A stretch of DNA of 64,000 nucleotides from Prevotella sp. UBA2756 (GCA_002353205.1 DEJE01000049.1:31732-95731); one strand, 5' to 3'; counted from the stretch's first letter, positions 16,101 through 25,485 are shown. Numbers and translations: made by a program. The notes: a model not told the origin generated them from the sequence alone.

Positions 16101-18760
16101 ACGAGCTGACGTCGGAACTCGATAACCAGCAAAACTTCATCCATTCGCTGCAAGACTACTGCAAGTCGCACAACGCCAGCTATCAGGAAGTGCTTGCCAA
16201 GGTGACGGAACCGCAAGGGCTGGAACGCATCGACATGGCCGCAGCTCAGATAGAGGCCATGAGGCAGCTCGACAAGCAGTTCGACGAGGTTGCAGCTTTC
16301 GACCTCGACGATGCCGTGGATGCGCTGACCCGAAAACGGTCTACCTATCCCGCGATGAATGCCCATGCCGAAACGTGGATAGAGAATCTCGACAAGGTGA
16401 AGAACTGGACTCTATGGACCGACAGCAAGCGGAAACTGGAGAAAGAGGAGGGGCTGGAGTGCCTCACCACATATATAGAACAGGAAGGGGCATCGCCGCA
16501 GGCTGCCGCAGAGGCTTTGCAGAAGGGCGTCTTCCACCTGCTCACGATGGACATCGTGGAGCACGATCCCGATCTGGCGCGCTTCAACGGACTGCTGTTC
16601 GAGGAGCTGGTTGACAAATACAAGGAGGAGACCTATGCTTTCCAGAATCTTTCGAAGGAAGAACTCTACTGCCGGCTGGCCAGTCGCATCCCGTCGCAGA
16701 CCGTGGCTGCCACTGCCAACTCTGAAATGGGAATCCTGAAGCGCAACATCTCCAACGGCGGGCGCGGCACCAGCATCCGGAAAATCATCGACCAGATACC
16801 GACGCTACTGCCGAAACTTTGTCCAGTGATGCTGATGAGCCCCATCAGTGTGGCACAGTATATCGACATGGCCGGCGAGAAGTTCGACCTCGTCATCTTC
16901 GACGAAGCGTCGCAGATGCCTACCAGCGAGGCCGTCGGCGCCATCGCCCGCGGCAAGGCGCTCATCTGCGTGGGCGACCCGAAGCAGATGCCGCCCACCA
17001 GCTTCTTCACCACGCAACAGGTGGATGAAGACGAGGTGGACATCGACGACATGGAGAGCATCCTCGACGACTGTATCACGCTCTCCATGCCAGGTCATTA
17101 TCTGTCGTGGCACTACCGCTCGAAGCACGAATCGCTCATCGCCTTCAGCAACCTGGAGTACTATGAGGGCAAACTGCACACCTTCCCATCGGTCGACGAC
17201 CGCACGCGCAAGGTGAGTCTGGTGCGCGTGGAAGGCACCTACGACAAGGGGCGCACGCGCTCGAACACTGCCGAGGCCAAGGCCATCGTCGATGAGGTCA
17301 TCCGTAGGCTCTCCGATCCTGAGCTTTCCAAGCGCAGCATCGGAATTGTCAGCTTCAGCAAGGTGCAGCAGAACCTCATCGAGGATATCCTCATCGAGGA
17401 ACTGGCCAACCATCCCGACCTGGAGGCGAAGGCCTACAACAGCGAGGAACCCATCTTCATCAAGAACCTGGAGAACGTGCAGGGCGACGAGCGCGACATC
17501 ATTCTCTTCAGCGTGGGCTACGGACCAGACAAGTCGGGCAATGTGTCGATGAATTTCGGTCCGCTGAACAACGACGGCGGCGAGCGGCGACTGAACGTGG
17601 CCGTCAGTCGTGCACGCTACGAGATGATCGTCTTTGCAACGCTGCGTCCCGAACAGATCGACCTGAAGCGCTCGCAGGCCAAGGGTGTTGAAGGACTGAA
17701 GAAGTTCCTCGAGTTTGCCGAGCGGGGCACCATCATCACGCAGTCGACGACGGGCGTACAGAATCCGCTCGTCGCTCCTCAGCACGAATCGGATCTCGTG
17801 CGCCTCATCTCCGAGGAACTGCGCAACAACGGCTACGACGTGGAGACGATGGTAGGACGTTCGCAATTCAAGATCGACATCGCCGTCGTCAATCCCGACA
17901 ACGATCAGGAATATATCCTCGGCATCCTCTGCGACGGCCGCAACTACTATGATACGAAGACCACCCGCGACCGCGAGATCGTGCAGCCCAACGTGCTCGG
18001 CGGACTGAACTGGAACGTCATGCGTGTGTGGGCCGTCGACTGGTATGAGAACCGTCAGCAGGTCATCGACCGCATCTTGAAACGTCTCGACGACATCAAG
18101 CACAACGTGAAACAGGAGGCACAACCCTCCGATCTCATCAAGGCTCAGGTGTCGAAGGCCTTCCAAGTGCCTGAGACGGCAGGTCAGCAGGCTGTGAACA
18201 CGAAGCAGCAGCAGTATGTCACTGCCGAACTCGACAAGACACGCATGAAGTTCAACGAGGACAATTCCGTGATGCGACAGCGCATCACCGAGCGCATACG
18301 TCGGCTCATCGAGAAAGAGCAGCCCGTCATGAACACCTATGTCTATAGGCGCATCGCCGACTATCTGGGATTGTCGCGTGCCGGACAGCGCGTGCAGGAG
18401 TACCTCGACGTCATCATGCTGGCCATGGCCTATCGCGATCCACATTCCGACAAGAATGGCGACATCTATTGGATCAGTGAAGAGAGTTCAAAGAATTACG
18501 TCTCCTATCGCACAGGAGGCAACCGTGATGCCACGGATATTCCCGTCATCGAGGCTGCCAATGCTGTGGCCGACATCATTGAGCAGAATATTTCCGTGCC
18601 GATGGACGAGCTGAAACGCGTCACGGCACTGACGCTGGGCTTCAGCCGTCGCGGTGCCAAGGTGGATGCGCTCACCGAGCGCGCCGTCGGCCTGTTGCTC
18701 CAAGAGCAGCGCGTCGTCGACAATGGCGGCATGCTCTCCGTGGCTGAGTCGGCATCATGA
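13187..18760 (+). CDS. Multidomain SF1 (Upf1-like, DUF4011-type) helicase with transglutaminase-like N-terminus and Vsr-like nuclease
   Basis: An 1857-residue protein. A beta-rich N-terminus is followed by a transglutaminase-like domain (about 170-290) with GTCLDTTLL (Cys225) and RGHAFVGAWL (His251). The SF1 helicase has Walker A GPPGTGKSQ (about 687-695), DEASQMP with GDPKQMPP (about 1240-1275), LSWHYRSKHE, VQGDERDIILFS and LNVAVSRARYEMI. Next (about 1531-1634) is a REase_MTES_1575/Vsr-like nuclease domain (VRLISEELRNNGYDVE, FKIDIAVV, LGILCDG), and a DUF3320-like C-terminus (FSRRGAKVDALTERAVGLLL). Relatives of this helicase family occur in phage-defence neighbourhoods, but no defence partner is visible here. 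A nucleic-acid defence or repair role is inference. Confidence 0.9.
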   Translation: MDGEMLISGKRNGRVVLDFLPTLNESMLLNGVQACLRCVVENQDAADWHDVRIGVEGELIRRCEVVIDTVEHGGAVQVKDLRIEPSNEKMLALTEGMPSHFALTATVEGEEVLRKEHTVTLQPYDQWAGVGVMPHLLASFVTPNHPALSAVSVEASAFLEKWTGSGALDAYQTQDRNRVRFQVAAVYEALRSQAIVYSEPPASFEKQGQRVRLADRVLQEKLGTCLDTTLLFASCLENIGIHPLVVVMRGHAFVGAWLTEQYYPQDVCDDSSYLLKQSADGIANIVLVETTHITATQAVSFDEAVADADRKVRDENAFVLFVDVHRCRLDGVRPLPQRVMVDGQWSMVQETVEREHATEDIKKHDHYALHLDNMETEITKQTIWERKLLDFSLRNNLINCRLGRRVIPFVTFDMDTLEDNLHAGVDYYIVHYPQKQIEPTESGIYDSKLQAADLRQMVSEEVKNNHHLVSYLSESELASALKFVYRASRNSLEENGANTLFLAIGLLKWYENEKSVVPRYAPLLLMPVDIIRKSGSNYILRTRDEETILNITLVELLKQQFKINLSMLDQLPEDKQGVDVNIILATIREAIKNMSRWNVMEEALLGLFSFNKFVMWNDIHNNADHLKESDVVKSLMEGRVALKDIDNVVDAREIDRSGQPSDYAIPVDVDSSQLEAVVESGRGKSFILYGPPGTGKSQTITNMIANALYHDKRVLFVAEKMAALEVVQKRLSKIGLAPFCLELHSNKVTKNHFLRQMQEALNVVHIKEPEQYKVMSDRLFSHRQQLIGYIEKLHKKQASGYSLYDCISRYLSIEGDEIKDLLPKAADINREKLERWVEATRTLDTIFQVSGHPADHPLMGLLPKSYQTADVERLGTLLKQFKQQFQELKSKVEALPVKLELTDGDLSWLTSMKAMKDNLPQTNIQQFVQLDANAVKEQWQRVTDKWFLPRFFAKRSFMKEFCQPFNIAKTYDELTSELDNQQNFIHSLQDYCKSHNASYQEVLAKVTEPQGLERIDMAAAQIEAMRQLDKQFDEVAAFDLDDAVDALTRKRSTYPAMNAHAETWIENLDKVKNWTLWTDSKRKLEKEEGLECLTTYIEQEGASPQAAAEALQKGVFHLLTMDIVEHDPDLARFNGLLFEELVDKYKEETYAFQNLSKEELYCRLASRIPSQTVAATANSEMGILKRNISNGGRGTSIRKIIDQIPTLLPKLCPVMLMSPISVAQYIDMAGEKFDLVIFDEASQMPTSEAVGAIARGKALICVGDPKQMPPTSFFTTQQVDEDEVDIDDMESILDDCITLSMPGHYLSWHYRSKHESLIAFSNLEYYEGKLHTFPSVDDRTRKVSLVRVEGTYDKGRTRSNTAEAKAIVDEVIRRLSDPELSKRSIGIVSFSKVQQNLIEDILIEELANHPDLEAKAYNSEEPIFIKNLENVQGDERDIILFSVGYGPDKSGNVSMNFGPLNNDGGERRLNVAVSRARYEMIVFATLRPEQIDLKRSQAKGVEGLKKFLEFAERGTIITQSTTGVQNPLVAPQHESDLVRLISEELRNNGYDVETMVGRSQFKIDIAVVNPDNDQEYILGILCDGRNYYDTKTTRDREIVQPNVLGGLNWNVMRVWAVDWYENRQQVIDRILKRLDDIKHNVKQEAQPSDLIKAQVSKAFQVPETAGQQAVNTKQQQYVTAELDKTRMKFNEDNSVMRQRITERIRRLIEKEQPVMNTYVYRRIADYLGLSRAGQRVQEYLDVIMLAMAYRDPHSDKNGDIYWISEESSKNYVSYRTGGNRDATDIPVIEAANAVADIIEQNISVPMDELKRVTALTLGFSRRGAKVDALTERAVGLLLQEQRVVDNGGMLSVAESAS

Positions 18761-18801
18761 TGAAACAGTACATCAAAACAACAAACAATAAGAAAAAGAC
18801 A

Positions 18802-19332
18802 ATGTCAAAAAGATTTTTCAGAAACACGAAGGCCGTGGCAGCCTCTGCCTGCGCCGCCTTCATGATGGCCCTTGCGGCTTGTAGTTCAGAACCCACATTG
18901 CAGTCGGTTGCCGACGAGTTCAACCAGCGTCTGCCTTTCAAGACCGAAGGTCTGGAGGTGAAAGACATCGTGCTGGAAGACACCTTCGCCGTGTTCAACT
19001 GCATCTTCGACGAAGCAAGCATCACCGTGCCCGAGTTCAAAGGTGCCGAGAGAGTGATGAAGCCCGCGTTGTTCCATGCTCTTCACCAAGCTGGCATGGA
19101 CCCCTTCATCGACGACTGCATCACCACCAACACGAGTGTCGTCGTCAGCATGAAGGGCAACAAGACCGATTCCATCTCGCGTGCCGTCTTCTCCATCGAA
19201 GACCTGCGCAAGCTTATCGTCATGCCCTGGAAGAAGTTGGAGCGCGAACAGGCGGCCGCCGATTCCATAGCGAAGGCTTCTGCCGATACCGTGGCCAAGG
19301 AGTCTGTCGTTTCAGTGCCTGTCAAGAAGTAA
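18802..19332 (+). CDS. Putative lipoprotein
   Basis: A 176-residue protein from the chosen start at 18802, which follows an A-rich leader and gives a compact signal sequence ending in the lipobox ALAAC. An in-frame ATG at 18757 overlaps the helicase stop and would add 15 residues (MMKQYIKTTNNKKKT), making the signal sequence unusually long; it remains possible. The mature part (PTLQSVADEFNQRLPFKTEG onward) is soluble, alternates strand and helix, and ends in an Ala/Lys/Val-rich tail. I do not recognise the family. It probably reads through from the helicase gene and is closed by the terminator at 19354. Confidence 0.7.
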   Translation: MSKRFFRNTKAVAASACAAFMMALAACSSEPTLQSVADEFNQRLPFKTEGLEVKDIVLEDTFAVFNCIFDEASITVPEFKGAERVMKPALFHALHQAGMDPFIDDCITTNTSVVVSMKGNKTDSISRAVFSIEDLRKLIVMPWKKLEREQAAADSIAKASADTVAKESVVSVPVKK

Positions 19333-19353
19333 TTCAACGATTCCTATAACACA

Positions 19354-19390
19354 GAAGCAGCCGGAAATACAACTGATTTCCGGCTGCTTC
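19354..19390. terminator. Bidirectional terminator between convergent genes
   Basis: A perfect 15-bp inverted repeat (GAAGCAGCCGGAAAT and ATTTCCGGCTGCTTC, 7-nt loop) sits between the lipoprotein gene (+) and the M16 peptidase gene (-). Confidence 0.85.
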
Positions 19391-19425
19391 GTGTTTTGTA
19401 TATGTCGCTTTTCGGAGCGAAACGC

Positions 19426-22239
19426 TTATTCTTCGGGCAACATCGTCACCTGAATCTTGTGGTTCGGCTGCAGCAGCTCCTTACAGAAGTCGCGGATGCT
19501 CTCGACCGTGAGGCTGTTCACCAGCTGGCAATAGTCCTTGTCGAAGTCGATACCTTCGCGAATCTCGTGGTATTTCACGTAGTCCCAGTAGTCGTTGGTC
19601 ACGATGTTCTGTCCGTAAGCCTTCACCTCGTACTCCTTCACCTTCTTCAGATTCTCCTCCGACGGGCCATTCTTGGCCATCACCTCCAGCTGTTCGTAGA
19701 TGATGGGGATGAGCTCTTCGTACTTGTCGGGATCGGTGCGGAACTCAATCTTCATCAGTGCTTCGTCGTGAGGGAACTGCGACATCTGGCCTTGCACGCT
19801 GACGCCGTAGGTGCCGCCCTTCTCTTCGCGCACCTTCTCGGTGTAGACCATGCGCATGAGCTGGCAGAGCACGTTCAGCTTCAGGTCGCTCAGTGCTGTG
19901 TAGGCGATGGGCGCGGTGATATAGATGTTGGTCATGGCCGACGGTGTGGTCTGGTGCTTGCGGAAAGTGTGCACCTCGTTGACGGGACGGATGTCCATCT
20001 TGCGGTCCACCACCTGCTCCTTCACGCCCTTGGCAGGCAGCGATGCCAGGTATTGTTCCATCAGTGGGCGCAGCTTGTCGAAGTCGATGGCTCCTGTGAG
20101 CACCACGTTGAAGTCGCCGGCATCGGAGAAGCGCTCTTTGAAGATCTGCATGATGCGGTCGTGGCTCACCTCCTTCAGACGCTCTTTCTTCATCGGTCGC
20201 AGGCGCGGATGGTTGCCGTAGAGGATGCTGGTGATGGAGTCGTTGTAGTCGACGTTCGGATTGGCGTTGCGGTTGGTGAGGAACGAGCTCTGCTTCTCCA
20301 TCAGTCCGCGGAAGGCATCGTCGTCGCGTCGCGGTGCGGTGAAGTAGAGATGTGTGAGCTGCAGCATCGTCTCCAGGTCTTTCACGCTGCAGGTGGCCTG
20401 TATGCCTTCTGTCTCGCTGCCGACATAAGGCTGCACGCGAACGGTCTTTCCGGCCAAAGCCTTCTCCAGTTCGGTGCTGCTGAAGTCGCCCACACCGCTG
20501 GCACTGATCACGCTGGCGATGTACGACATGCTGGCATCGTCTTCATCGGGATAGATACTCTGTCCGCCGAGCGAGAAGAGACGCATCGAGATGCTGTTCG
20601 GATTGAAGTCGGTGCTGCGGGCATAGACGCGCATGCCGTTCGAGAGAGTGAACTCGCGGAATCCGTTCGTTCCCTCTTTCTCCTCCACGATGCTGCCTTT
20701 CGGCGGCATGTTCGTGATGAGTTGCGAACGTACGGGCTTCTCCTTGTAGGCCTCGTATGCCTGCTGCTGGGCCGTGTAGACGTATCCGCGGATGTCGTCG
20801 TCGGCCGGAAGTTGGAAGTTGTTCTTTGTCGGAGCGTACATGGTCACCACCTGGTTGCGGTCGGTGATCATCTCGCGGGCCATGCTGTTCACGTCGTCGA
20901 GCGTGATGCTCTTCGTCAGGGCGCGCACAAGATTGAGCTCGTCTTCTTCACTCAGCATCGGTTCGTTGTTCAGGAAGTTGCGCACGCACACGTTCACGTA
21001 GTGGCGGTTGCGCGTCTTCGTGCGGTTGTTGTAGCGGTTCTCGGCAATGCGCAGTTCCTCTGCCTTGGCACGTTCCAGCTCCGATGGGGTGAATCCGTGC
21101 TGGCGGACACGCTCCAGTTCGCCCACGGCGGCCAGGATGCCGCCGCGCACGTTGTTCAGCTTCAGTCCGGCCGAGAGCGAGAATGCGTCCTTGGTGTTGC
21201 TGACGAAGAACGAGCCGTCGCGCACCGAACCCGACATGAAGGGCGGGTTGGGCTGCTGGGCGAGCTCATGCAGTCGGTCGGTAATCATGCCTGTGATGAG
21301 GCTGCCAACGTAGCCGTCGCGGTAGTAGGTCTCGTTGGTCTTCTCGTTGTTGGGCGTTGCCTCACGTTTCATGTAGAGCGTGAAGTTGCAGGTGGGCTGT
21401 TCCTTGTCTGCCCGTGCGAAGACAATCATCTGCTGGTTGTCGCTGACGGGGTAGTATTCGCGCTTGGCGGGGTTCTTCGGCATGGGAATCTCGCTGAAGA
21501 GCTTCTTGATTTTCTGCTCGATCTGGTCAACGTCGATGTCGCCGACGACGACGATGCCCTGCAGGTCGGGGCGATACCACTTGTGGTAGTAGTCGCGCAG
21601 CGCGTCGTAGGTGAAGTGGTCCACCACGTCCATCGATCCGATGGGCAGGCAGTCCTCGTACTTCGTGCCTTTGTAGATGACGGGCGTGGCCTCTTCCATC
21701 AGTCGTTGCACGGCCATGCCGGCGCGCCGTGTGCGCCATTCCTCGTGGATGACGCCGCGCTCCTTGTCGATCTCTTCGTCTTCGAGCAGCAGGTAGTGGC
21801 TCCAGTCGTGCAGGATGAGCAGACAGGTGTCCACCACGCCGGCCTTGTTCACCGGTGCGGCCGAGATGTTGTAGACCGTCTGGTCCACGCTGGTGTAGGC
21901 GTTCAGGTTGGCTCCGAACTTGATGCCCACGCTCTCGCACCATTCGCGCAGTCCCGCTTTGCCCTCGGCACCGGGGAAGTTCTTCGTACCGTTGAACGCC
22001 ATGTGCTCCAGGAAGTGTGCCAGTCCGCGCTGGCGCGGCTCTTCGAGGATGCTTCCCACGCGCTGTGCGATGTAGAACTCGGCCACGTTGGGAGTCTGGT
22101 CGTTGTGGCGGATGTAGTAGGTGAGCCCGTTCTGCAGCTTCCCCTTGCGGATGCTCTTGTCCTGGGGCAGCGTCTTGGGCGCGGCCAGCAGGGGCATCAC
22201 GGCCAGTGCCAGCATCAGTGTTGTCAGTGTTTTCTTCAT
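19426..22239 (-). CDS. M16-family zinc peptidase, secreted
   Basis: A 937-residue two-domain M16 peptidase (PqqL/insulinase-like). The start at 22239 gives a proper signal peptide (MKKTLTTLMLALAVMPLLAA); an upstream in-frame ATG at 22311 lies before the promoter and is rejected. The inverted zinc motif HFLEH (His75-His79) lies in GLAHFLEHMAFNGTK, and VIHEEWR supplies the distal Glu. The second half holds the non-catalytic M16 C-terminal domain (VVLTGAIDFDKLRPLMEQYL, EKGGTYGVSVQG). It probably degrades peptides in the periplasm. A promoter (22272-22279) lies 33 bp upstream, divergent from the TonB receptor gene. Confidence 0.93.
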   Translation of the reverse strand: MKKTLTTLMLALAVMPLLAAPKTLPQDKSIRKGKLQNGLTYYIRHNDQTPNVAEFYIAQRVGSILEEPRQRGLAHFLEHMAFNGTKNFPGAEGKAGLREWCESVGIKFGANLNAYTSVDQTVYNISAAPVNKAGVVDTCLLILHDWSHYLLLEDEEIDKERGVIHEEWRTRRAGMAVQRLMEEATPVIYKGTKYEDCLPIGSMDVVDHFTYDALRDYYHKWYRPDLQGIVVVGDIDVDQIEQKIKKLFSEIPMPKNPAKREYYPVSDNQQMIVFARADKEQPTCNFTLYMKREATPNNEKTNETYYRDGYVGSLITGMITDRLHELAQQPNPPFMSGSVRDGSFFVSNTKDAFSLSAGLKLNNVRGGILAAVGELERVRQHGFTPSELERAKAEELRIAENRYNNRTKTRNRHYVNVCVRNFLNNEPMLSEEDELNLVRALTKSITLDDVNSMAREMITDRNQVVTMYAPTKNNFQLPADDDIRGYVYTAQQQAYEAYKEKPVRSQLITNMPPKGSIVEEKEGTNGFREFTLSNGMRVYARSTDFNPNSISMRLFSLGGQSIYPDEDDASMSYIASVISASGVGDFSSTELEKALAGKTVRVQPYVGSETEGIQATCSVKDLETMLQLTHLYFTAPRRDDDAFRGLMEKQSSFLTNRNANPNVDYNDSITSILYGNHPRLRPMKKERLKEVSHDRIMQIFKERFSDAGDFNVVLTGAIDFDKLRPLMEQYLASLPAKGVKEQVVDRKMDIRPVNEVHTFRKHQTTPSAMTNIYITAPIAYTALSDLKLNVLCQLMRMVYTEKVREEKGGTYGVSVQGQMSQFPHDEALMKIEFRTDPDKYEELIPIIYEQLEVMAKNGPSEENLKKVKEYEVKAYGQNIVTNDYWDYVKYHEIREGIDFDKDYCQLVNSLTVESIRDFCKELLQPNHKIQVTMLPEE

Positions 22240-22271
22240 AAAAAGAATCATTATGTTTTGATAATTTGTCG

Positions 22272-22279
22272 CAAAGTTA
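22272..22279 (-). promoter_or_regulatory. -7 box of the M16 peptidase promoter
   Basis: Read on the minus strand this is TAACTTTG, matching TAnnTTTG, 33 bp before the chosen start codon. Confidence 0.7.
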
Positions 22280-22338
22280 CGAAAAAAAAGAGTAATAGCG
22301 AAGACTTGCATCCTCTAATAACGTTGAATCATCATATT

Positions 22339-22375
22339 TAGGTATTGTGGGAGCGGCGGAAAACGCGTAATTTTG
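22339..22375 (+). promoter_or_regulatory. Promoter of the TonB receptor locus with TAGGTATTG box
   Basis: TTG at 22345-22347, 20 nt, then TAATTTTG at 22368-22375. The -33 element lies within TAGGTATTG, which occurs at the same spacing (29 nt from its T to the -7 box) at 49885. Confidence 0.75.
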
Positions 22376-22399
22376 CAACCGAAATAATCATTGTTTGCG

Positions 22400-25300
22400 A
22401 TGTTGAAACGATTGTCGGTATTTTTTTTGATGCTTCTGTCCGTTGTCATGATGGCAGAAGCGCAAGGCTTGGTGCTTACCGGACGCGTCGTCGACAGTCG
22501 CACAAAAGAACCCGTAGAGTTTGCTTCTGTTCTTCTTACCGAAAGCAACCTCTGGGCCATCACCGACGAGAAGGGGCAGTTCCGCATTGCGAACGTCCCT
22601 CGGGGCAAAGCCACGCTCACCGTGCAGTGCCTGTGCTATGCCAAGAATACCACCTTATTAAATATAAAGGACGGCATGAAGCCGCTCACCATCCTGTTGC
22701 AGGAAGACGATCTGCGGCTCGATGAGGTCACCGTCATGGCCAAGCGCAAAGAGGATGCGGCCACGACGTCGTATAGCATCGACCGCAAGACGCTCGACAA
22801 CCAGCAGATGCTCAACCTCGGCGAGATCAGCACCCTGCTCCCTGGCGGTAAGACCGTCAACGGTTCGCTCGTCAACGACACCCGTATGGCGCTCCGTGCG
22901 GCAGGCAGCGAGAAGGGCAATGCCTCTTTCGGCACGGCCATAGAGATCGACGGCATGCGTCTGGACAACAATGCCGAGACCGGAGAGACCATGGCGGCCT
23001 CCACGCGCACGCTGTCGTCGTCGAACATTGAGAGCGTGGAAGTGGTCACGGGTGTTCCCTCGGTGGAATACGGCGACCTCTCTAATGGTGTCGTCAAGGT
23101 GCAGACGCGGCGCGGCAAGTCGCCTTTCATCGTCGAGGGCAAGCTGAACCAGCACACGCGGCAGGTGTCGCTCAACAAAGGCTTCGAGCTCGGACGGCGT
23201 GGCGGCATGCTCAACGCATCGCTCGAGCACGCGCGTTCCTTTTCTAATATAGCGTCGCCCCACACGGCCTATCAGCGCAACATCATCTCGCTCCACTATA
23301 TGAACGTGTTCATGCGCGGCACCATGCCCCTGACGCTCAATGCCGGCATCGCGGGCAACATCGGCGGCTACAACTCGGAGGCCGACCCCGACGAGGAACT
23401 CGACGACTACGACAAGATGCGCGACAACAACCTGCGCGGCAACGTGGAGCTGAACTGGCTGCTGAACCGTCCGTGGATTACCAGCGTGCAGCTGCGCGCC
23501 TCCTATTCCATGGCCGACAAACTCACCGAGCAGTATGCCAGCAAGAGCAGCGCCTCCACACAACCGCAGATACATACGCTGCGCCAGGGCTACTTCATCG
23601 CGCAGGATTACGATGCGAACCCCATGGCCGACATCATTCTCGGGCCCACCGGCTACTGGTACCAGCGTGCCTACAACGATGCCAAGCCGCGCAACTACTC
23701 GCTCAAGCTGAAGGCCGAGTGGAGCCGTCTGCTCATCAATCCGCAGCCAACGGACCCCAGCCGCAGCCTCCGCACACGCCTGATGATCGGTGCCGAGCTC
23801 ACCGGTAGCCACAACGACGGCCGCGGTTCCTACTACGACGACATGCGCTATGCACCCACATGGCGCGAATACCGTTACGACCAGCTGCCATGGATGCACA
23901 ACTTGGCCCTCTACGCCGAGAACACACTGACGCTGAACACTGGGCACCGCTCCATGTTGGAGTTCACGGCCGGTCTCCGCGACGACATCACGATGATCAG
24001 CGGCTCCGATTATGGCACCGTGAGCAGCCTGTCGCCGCGCTTCAACGGGCGTTACGTGTTCTGGCGCGACCGCCGCGATGCGTGGGTCACCGACCTGAGT
24101 ATGCACGCCGGATGGGGGAAGAGCGTCAAGTTGCCGTCGTTCCAGGTGCTCTATCCGCGACCCTCGTACAGCGACCTGATGGCCTTCGCCAGCACCAGCA
24201 CGCAGGACAACCGCTCCTACTACGCCTATCACACCTATCCCTCGAAGGCTCTCTACAACCCCGACCTGCGCTGGCAGTACACCAACCAGACCGACCTCGG
24301 CGTGGAGTTCACCGTCAAGGGGACGCGCGTGAACGTCTCCGCTTTCTATCACAAGACGTTCCGATCCTACATGCCCACCGATATCTACACGCCCTTCGCG
24401 TATAAATACACGCCGCCGACGTCGCTCGAGAGCTGCGGCATTCCGCTCGCCAACCGCCAGTATGCCATCGATCAGCAGTCGGGCATCGTCACCGTGAGCG
24501 ATGCCACCGGCCAGCAGCAGCCTGTGCAGCTTGCTTACAACGAGCGTCTCACATACGTTGTCAACAGTCGTTTCGTCAATGCGTCGCCCGTGGAGCGCTA
24601 TGGCGTGGAGTGGATGGTCGACTTCGCTCAGATCAAGGCTCTGCGCACGCAGCTGCGCATCGACGGCAACTACTACGAGTACCGCGGTCTCGACGATATG
24701 CTCTTCGCCGACATTCCCCTCGGCACCACGTCGATGATGTCGGGCAGCCGACCTTACCAGTATGTGGGTTGGTATCGGGGCTGCAACAACACGGGGACGG
24801 GCTACAGCGCCTCGGCATCGGTTGCCAACGGCTCGGTGACCCATCTGCTCAACCTCAACGCCACGCTGACGACGCATATCCCCCGCATACGAATGATTGT
24901 CAGCCTGCGCTTCGAGACGACGCTGCAGAACCGCCGCCGACCGCTCAGCGAGCTGCCCGACGGCACGCGCGGCTACGTGGTCGACTTGGCTTCCGACTTC
25001 TTCGGCGAGCCTTACGACGGCACGTCGCGCGACAGGAACGTGGCCATCTACCCCGACTACTACACCACATGGGAGCAGCCCGGCGTGATGATTCCCTTTG
25101 CAGAGAAGCTCGCATGGGCGCGCGACAACGATCCGACGCTCTTCAGCGACCTGACCCGGCTGATCGTCTTCTCCAACTATCCCTACACGATGAACCCCAA
25201 CAGCCTCTCGCGCTACAGTTCGGCCAACATCAGTGTGACGAAAGAGATCGGCGACCACGTGTCGGTGTCGTTCTATGCGAACAATTTCTTCAACAACATG

Positions 25301-25402
25301 AGCACCGTCACCTCGTCGCAGACGGGGCTTGAGACGTCGCTCTTCGGCAGCGCCTACATCCCCAGCTACTATTACGGGCTGTCGCTGAGGCTGAAGATAT
25401 AG
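22400..25402 (+). CDS. TonB-dependent outer-membrane receptor with CarboxypepD-like N-terminus
   Basis: About 1000 residues from the ATG at 22400; the frame could open three codons earlier with TTG, which is less likely. A signal peptide (MLKRLSVFFLMLLSVVMMAEA) precedes a CarboxypepD_reg-like domain (LTGRVVDSRTKEPVEFASVLL, then DEKGQFRIANVP). The plug domain follows (ALRAAGSEKGNASFGTAIEI, VEVVTGVPSVEYGDLSNGVV), then a long beta-barrel ending in aromatic FGSAYIPSYYYGLSLRLKI, typical for outer-membrane insertion. It takes up a substrate with TonB energy. No SusD follows; instead a lipoprotein, a short sorting-signal protein, a DUF4876-like protein and a second barrel follow, so a non-glycan ligand such as metal or peptide is more likely (inference). 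Confidence 0.93.
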   Translation: MLKRLSVFFLMLLSVVMMAEAQGLVLTGRVVDSRTKEPVEFASVLLTESNLWAITDEKGQFRIANVPRGKATLTVQCLCYAKNTTLLNIKDGMKPLTILLQEDDLRLDEVTVMAKRKEDAATTSYSIDRKTLDNQQMLNLGEISTLLPGGKTVNGSLVNDTRMALRAAGSEKGNASFGTAIEIDGMRLDNNAETGETMAASTRTLSSSNIESVEVVTGVPSVEYGDLSNGVVKVQTRRGKSPFIVEGKLNQHTRQVSLNKGFELGRRGGMLNASLEHARSFSNIASPHTAYQRNIISLHYMNVFMRGTMPLTLNAGIAGNIGGYNSEADPDEELDDYDKMRDNNLRGNVELNWLLNRPWITSVQLRASYSMADKLTEQYASKSSASTQPQIHTLRQGYFIAQDYDANPMADIILGPTGYWYQRAYNDAKPRNYSLKLKAEWSRLLINPQPTDPSRSLRTRLMIGAELTGSHNDGRGSYYDDMRYAPTWREYRYDQLPWMHNLALYAENTLTLNTGHRSMLEFTAGLRDDITMISGSDYGTVSSLSPRFNGRYVFWRDRRDAWVTDLSMHAGWGKSVKLPSFQVLYPRPSYSDLMAFASTSTQDNRSYYAYHTYPSKALYNPDLRWQYTNQTDLGVEFTVKGTRVNVSAFYHKTFRSYMPTDIYTPFAYKYTPPTSLESCGIPLANRQYAIDQQSGIVTVSDATGQQQPVQLAYNERLTYVVNSRFVNASPVERYGVEWMVDFAQIKALRTQLRIDGNYYEYRGLDDMLFADIPLGTTSMMSGSRPYQYVGWYRGCNNTGTGYSASASVANGSVTHLLNLNATLTTHIPRIRMIVSLRFETTLQNRRRPLSELPDGTRGYVVDLASDFFGEPYDGTSRDRNVAIYPDYYTTWEQPGVMIPFAEKLAWARDNDPTLFSDLTRLIVFSNYPYTMNPNSLSRYSSANISVTKEIGDHVSVSFYANNFFNNMSTVTSSQTGLETSLFGSAYIPSYYYGLSLRLKI

Positions 25403-25485
25403 TTGACAGGTGACAGTTGATAGTTGACAGGTGTGGTTATGCTTGCACTCACGAAAGGATCTGCACTTCTAAAGAAAGAGAAAGG

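Noticed and set aside
13202..16366. Long - strand open frame opposite the helicase gene
   Set aside because: His-rich antisense shadow in GC-rich coding DNA; the helicase motifs are on the other strand.
19396..22341. Very long + strand open frame opposite the M16 gene
   Set aside because: It is antisense to a well-supported peptidase and has no family features.
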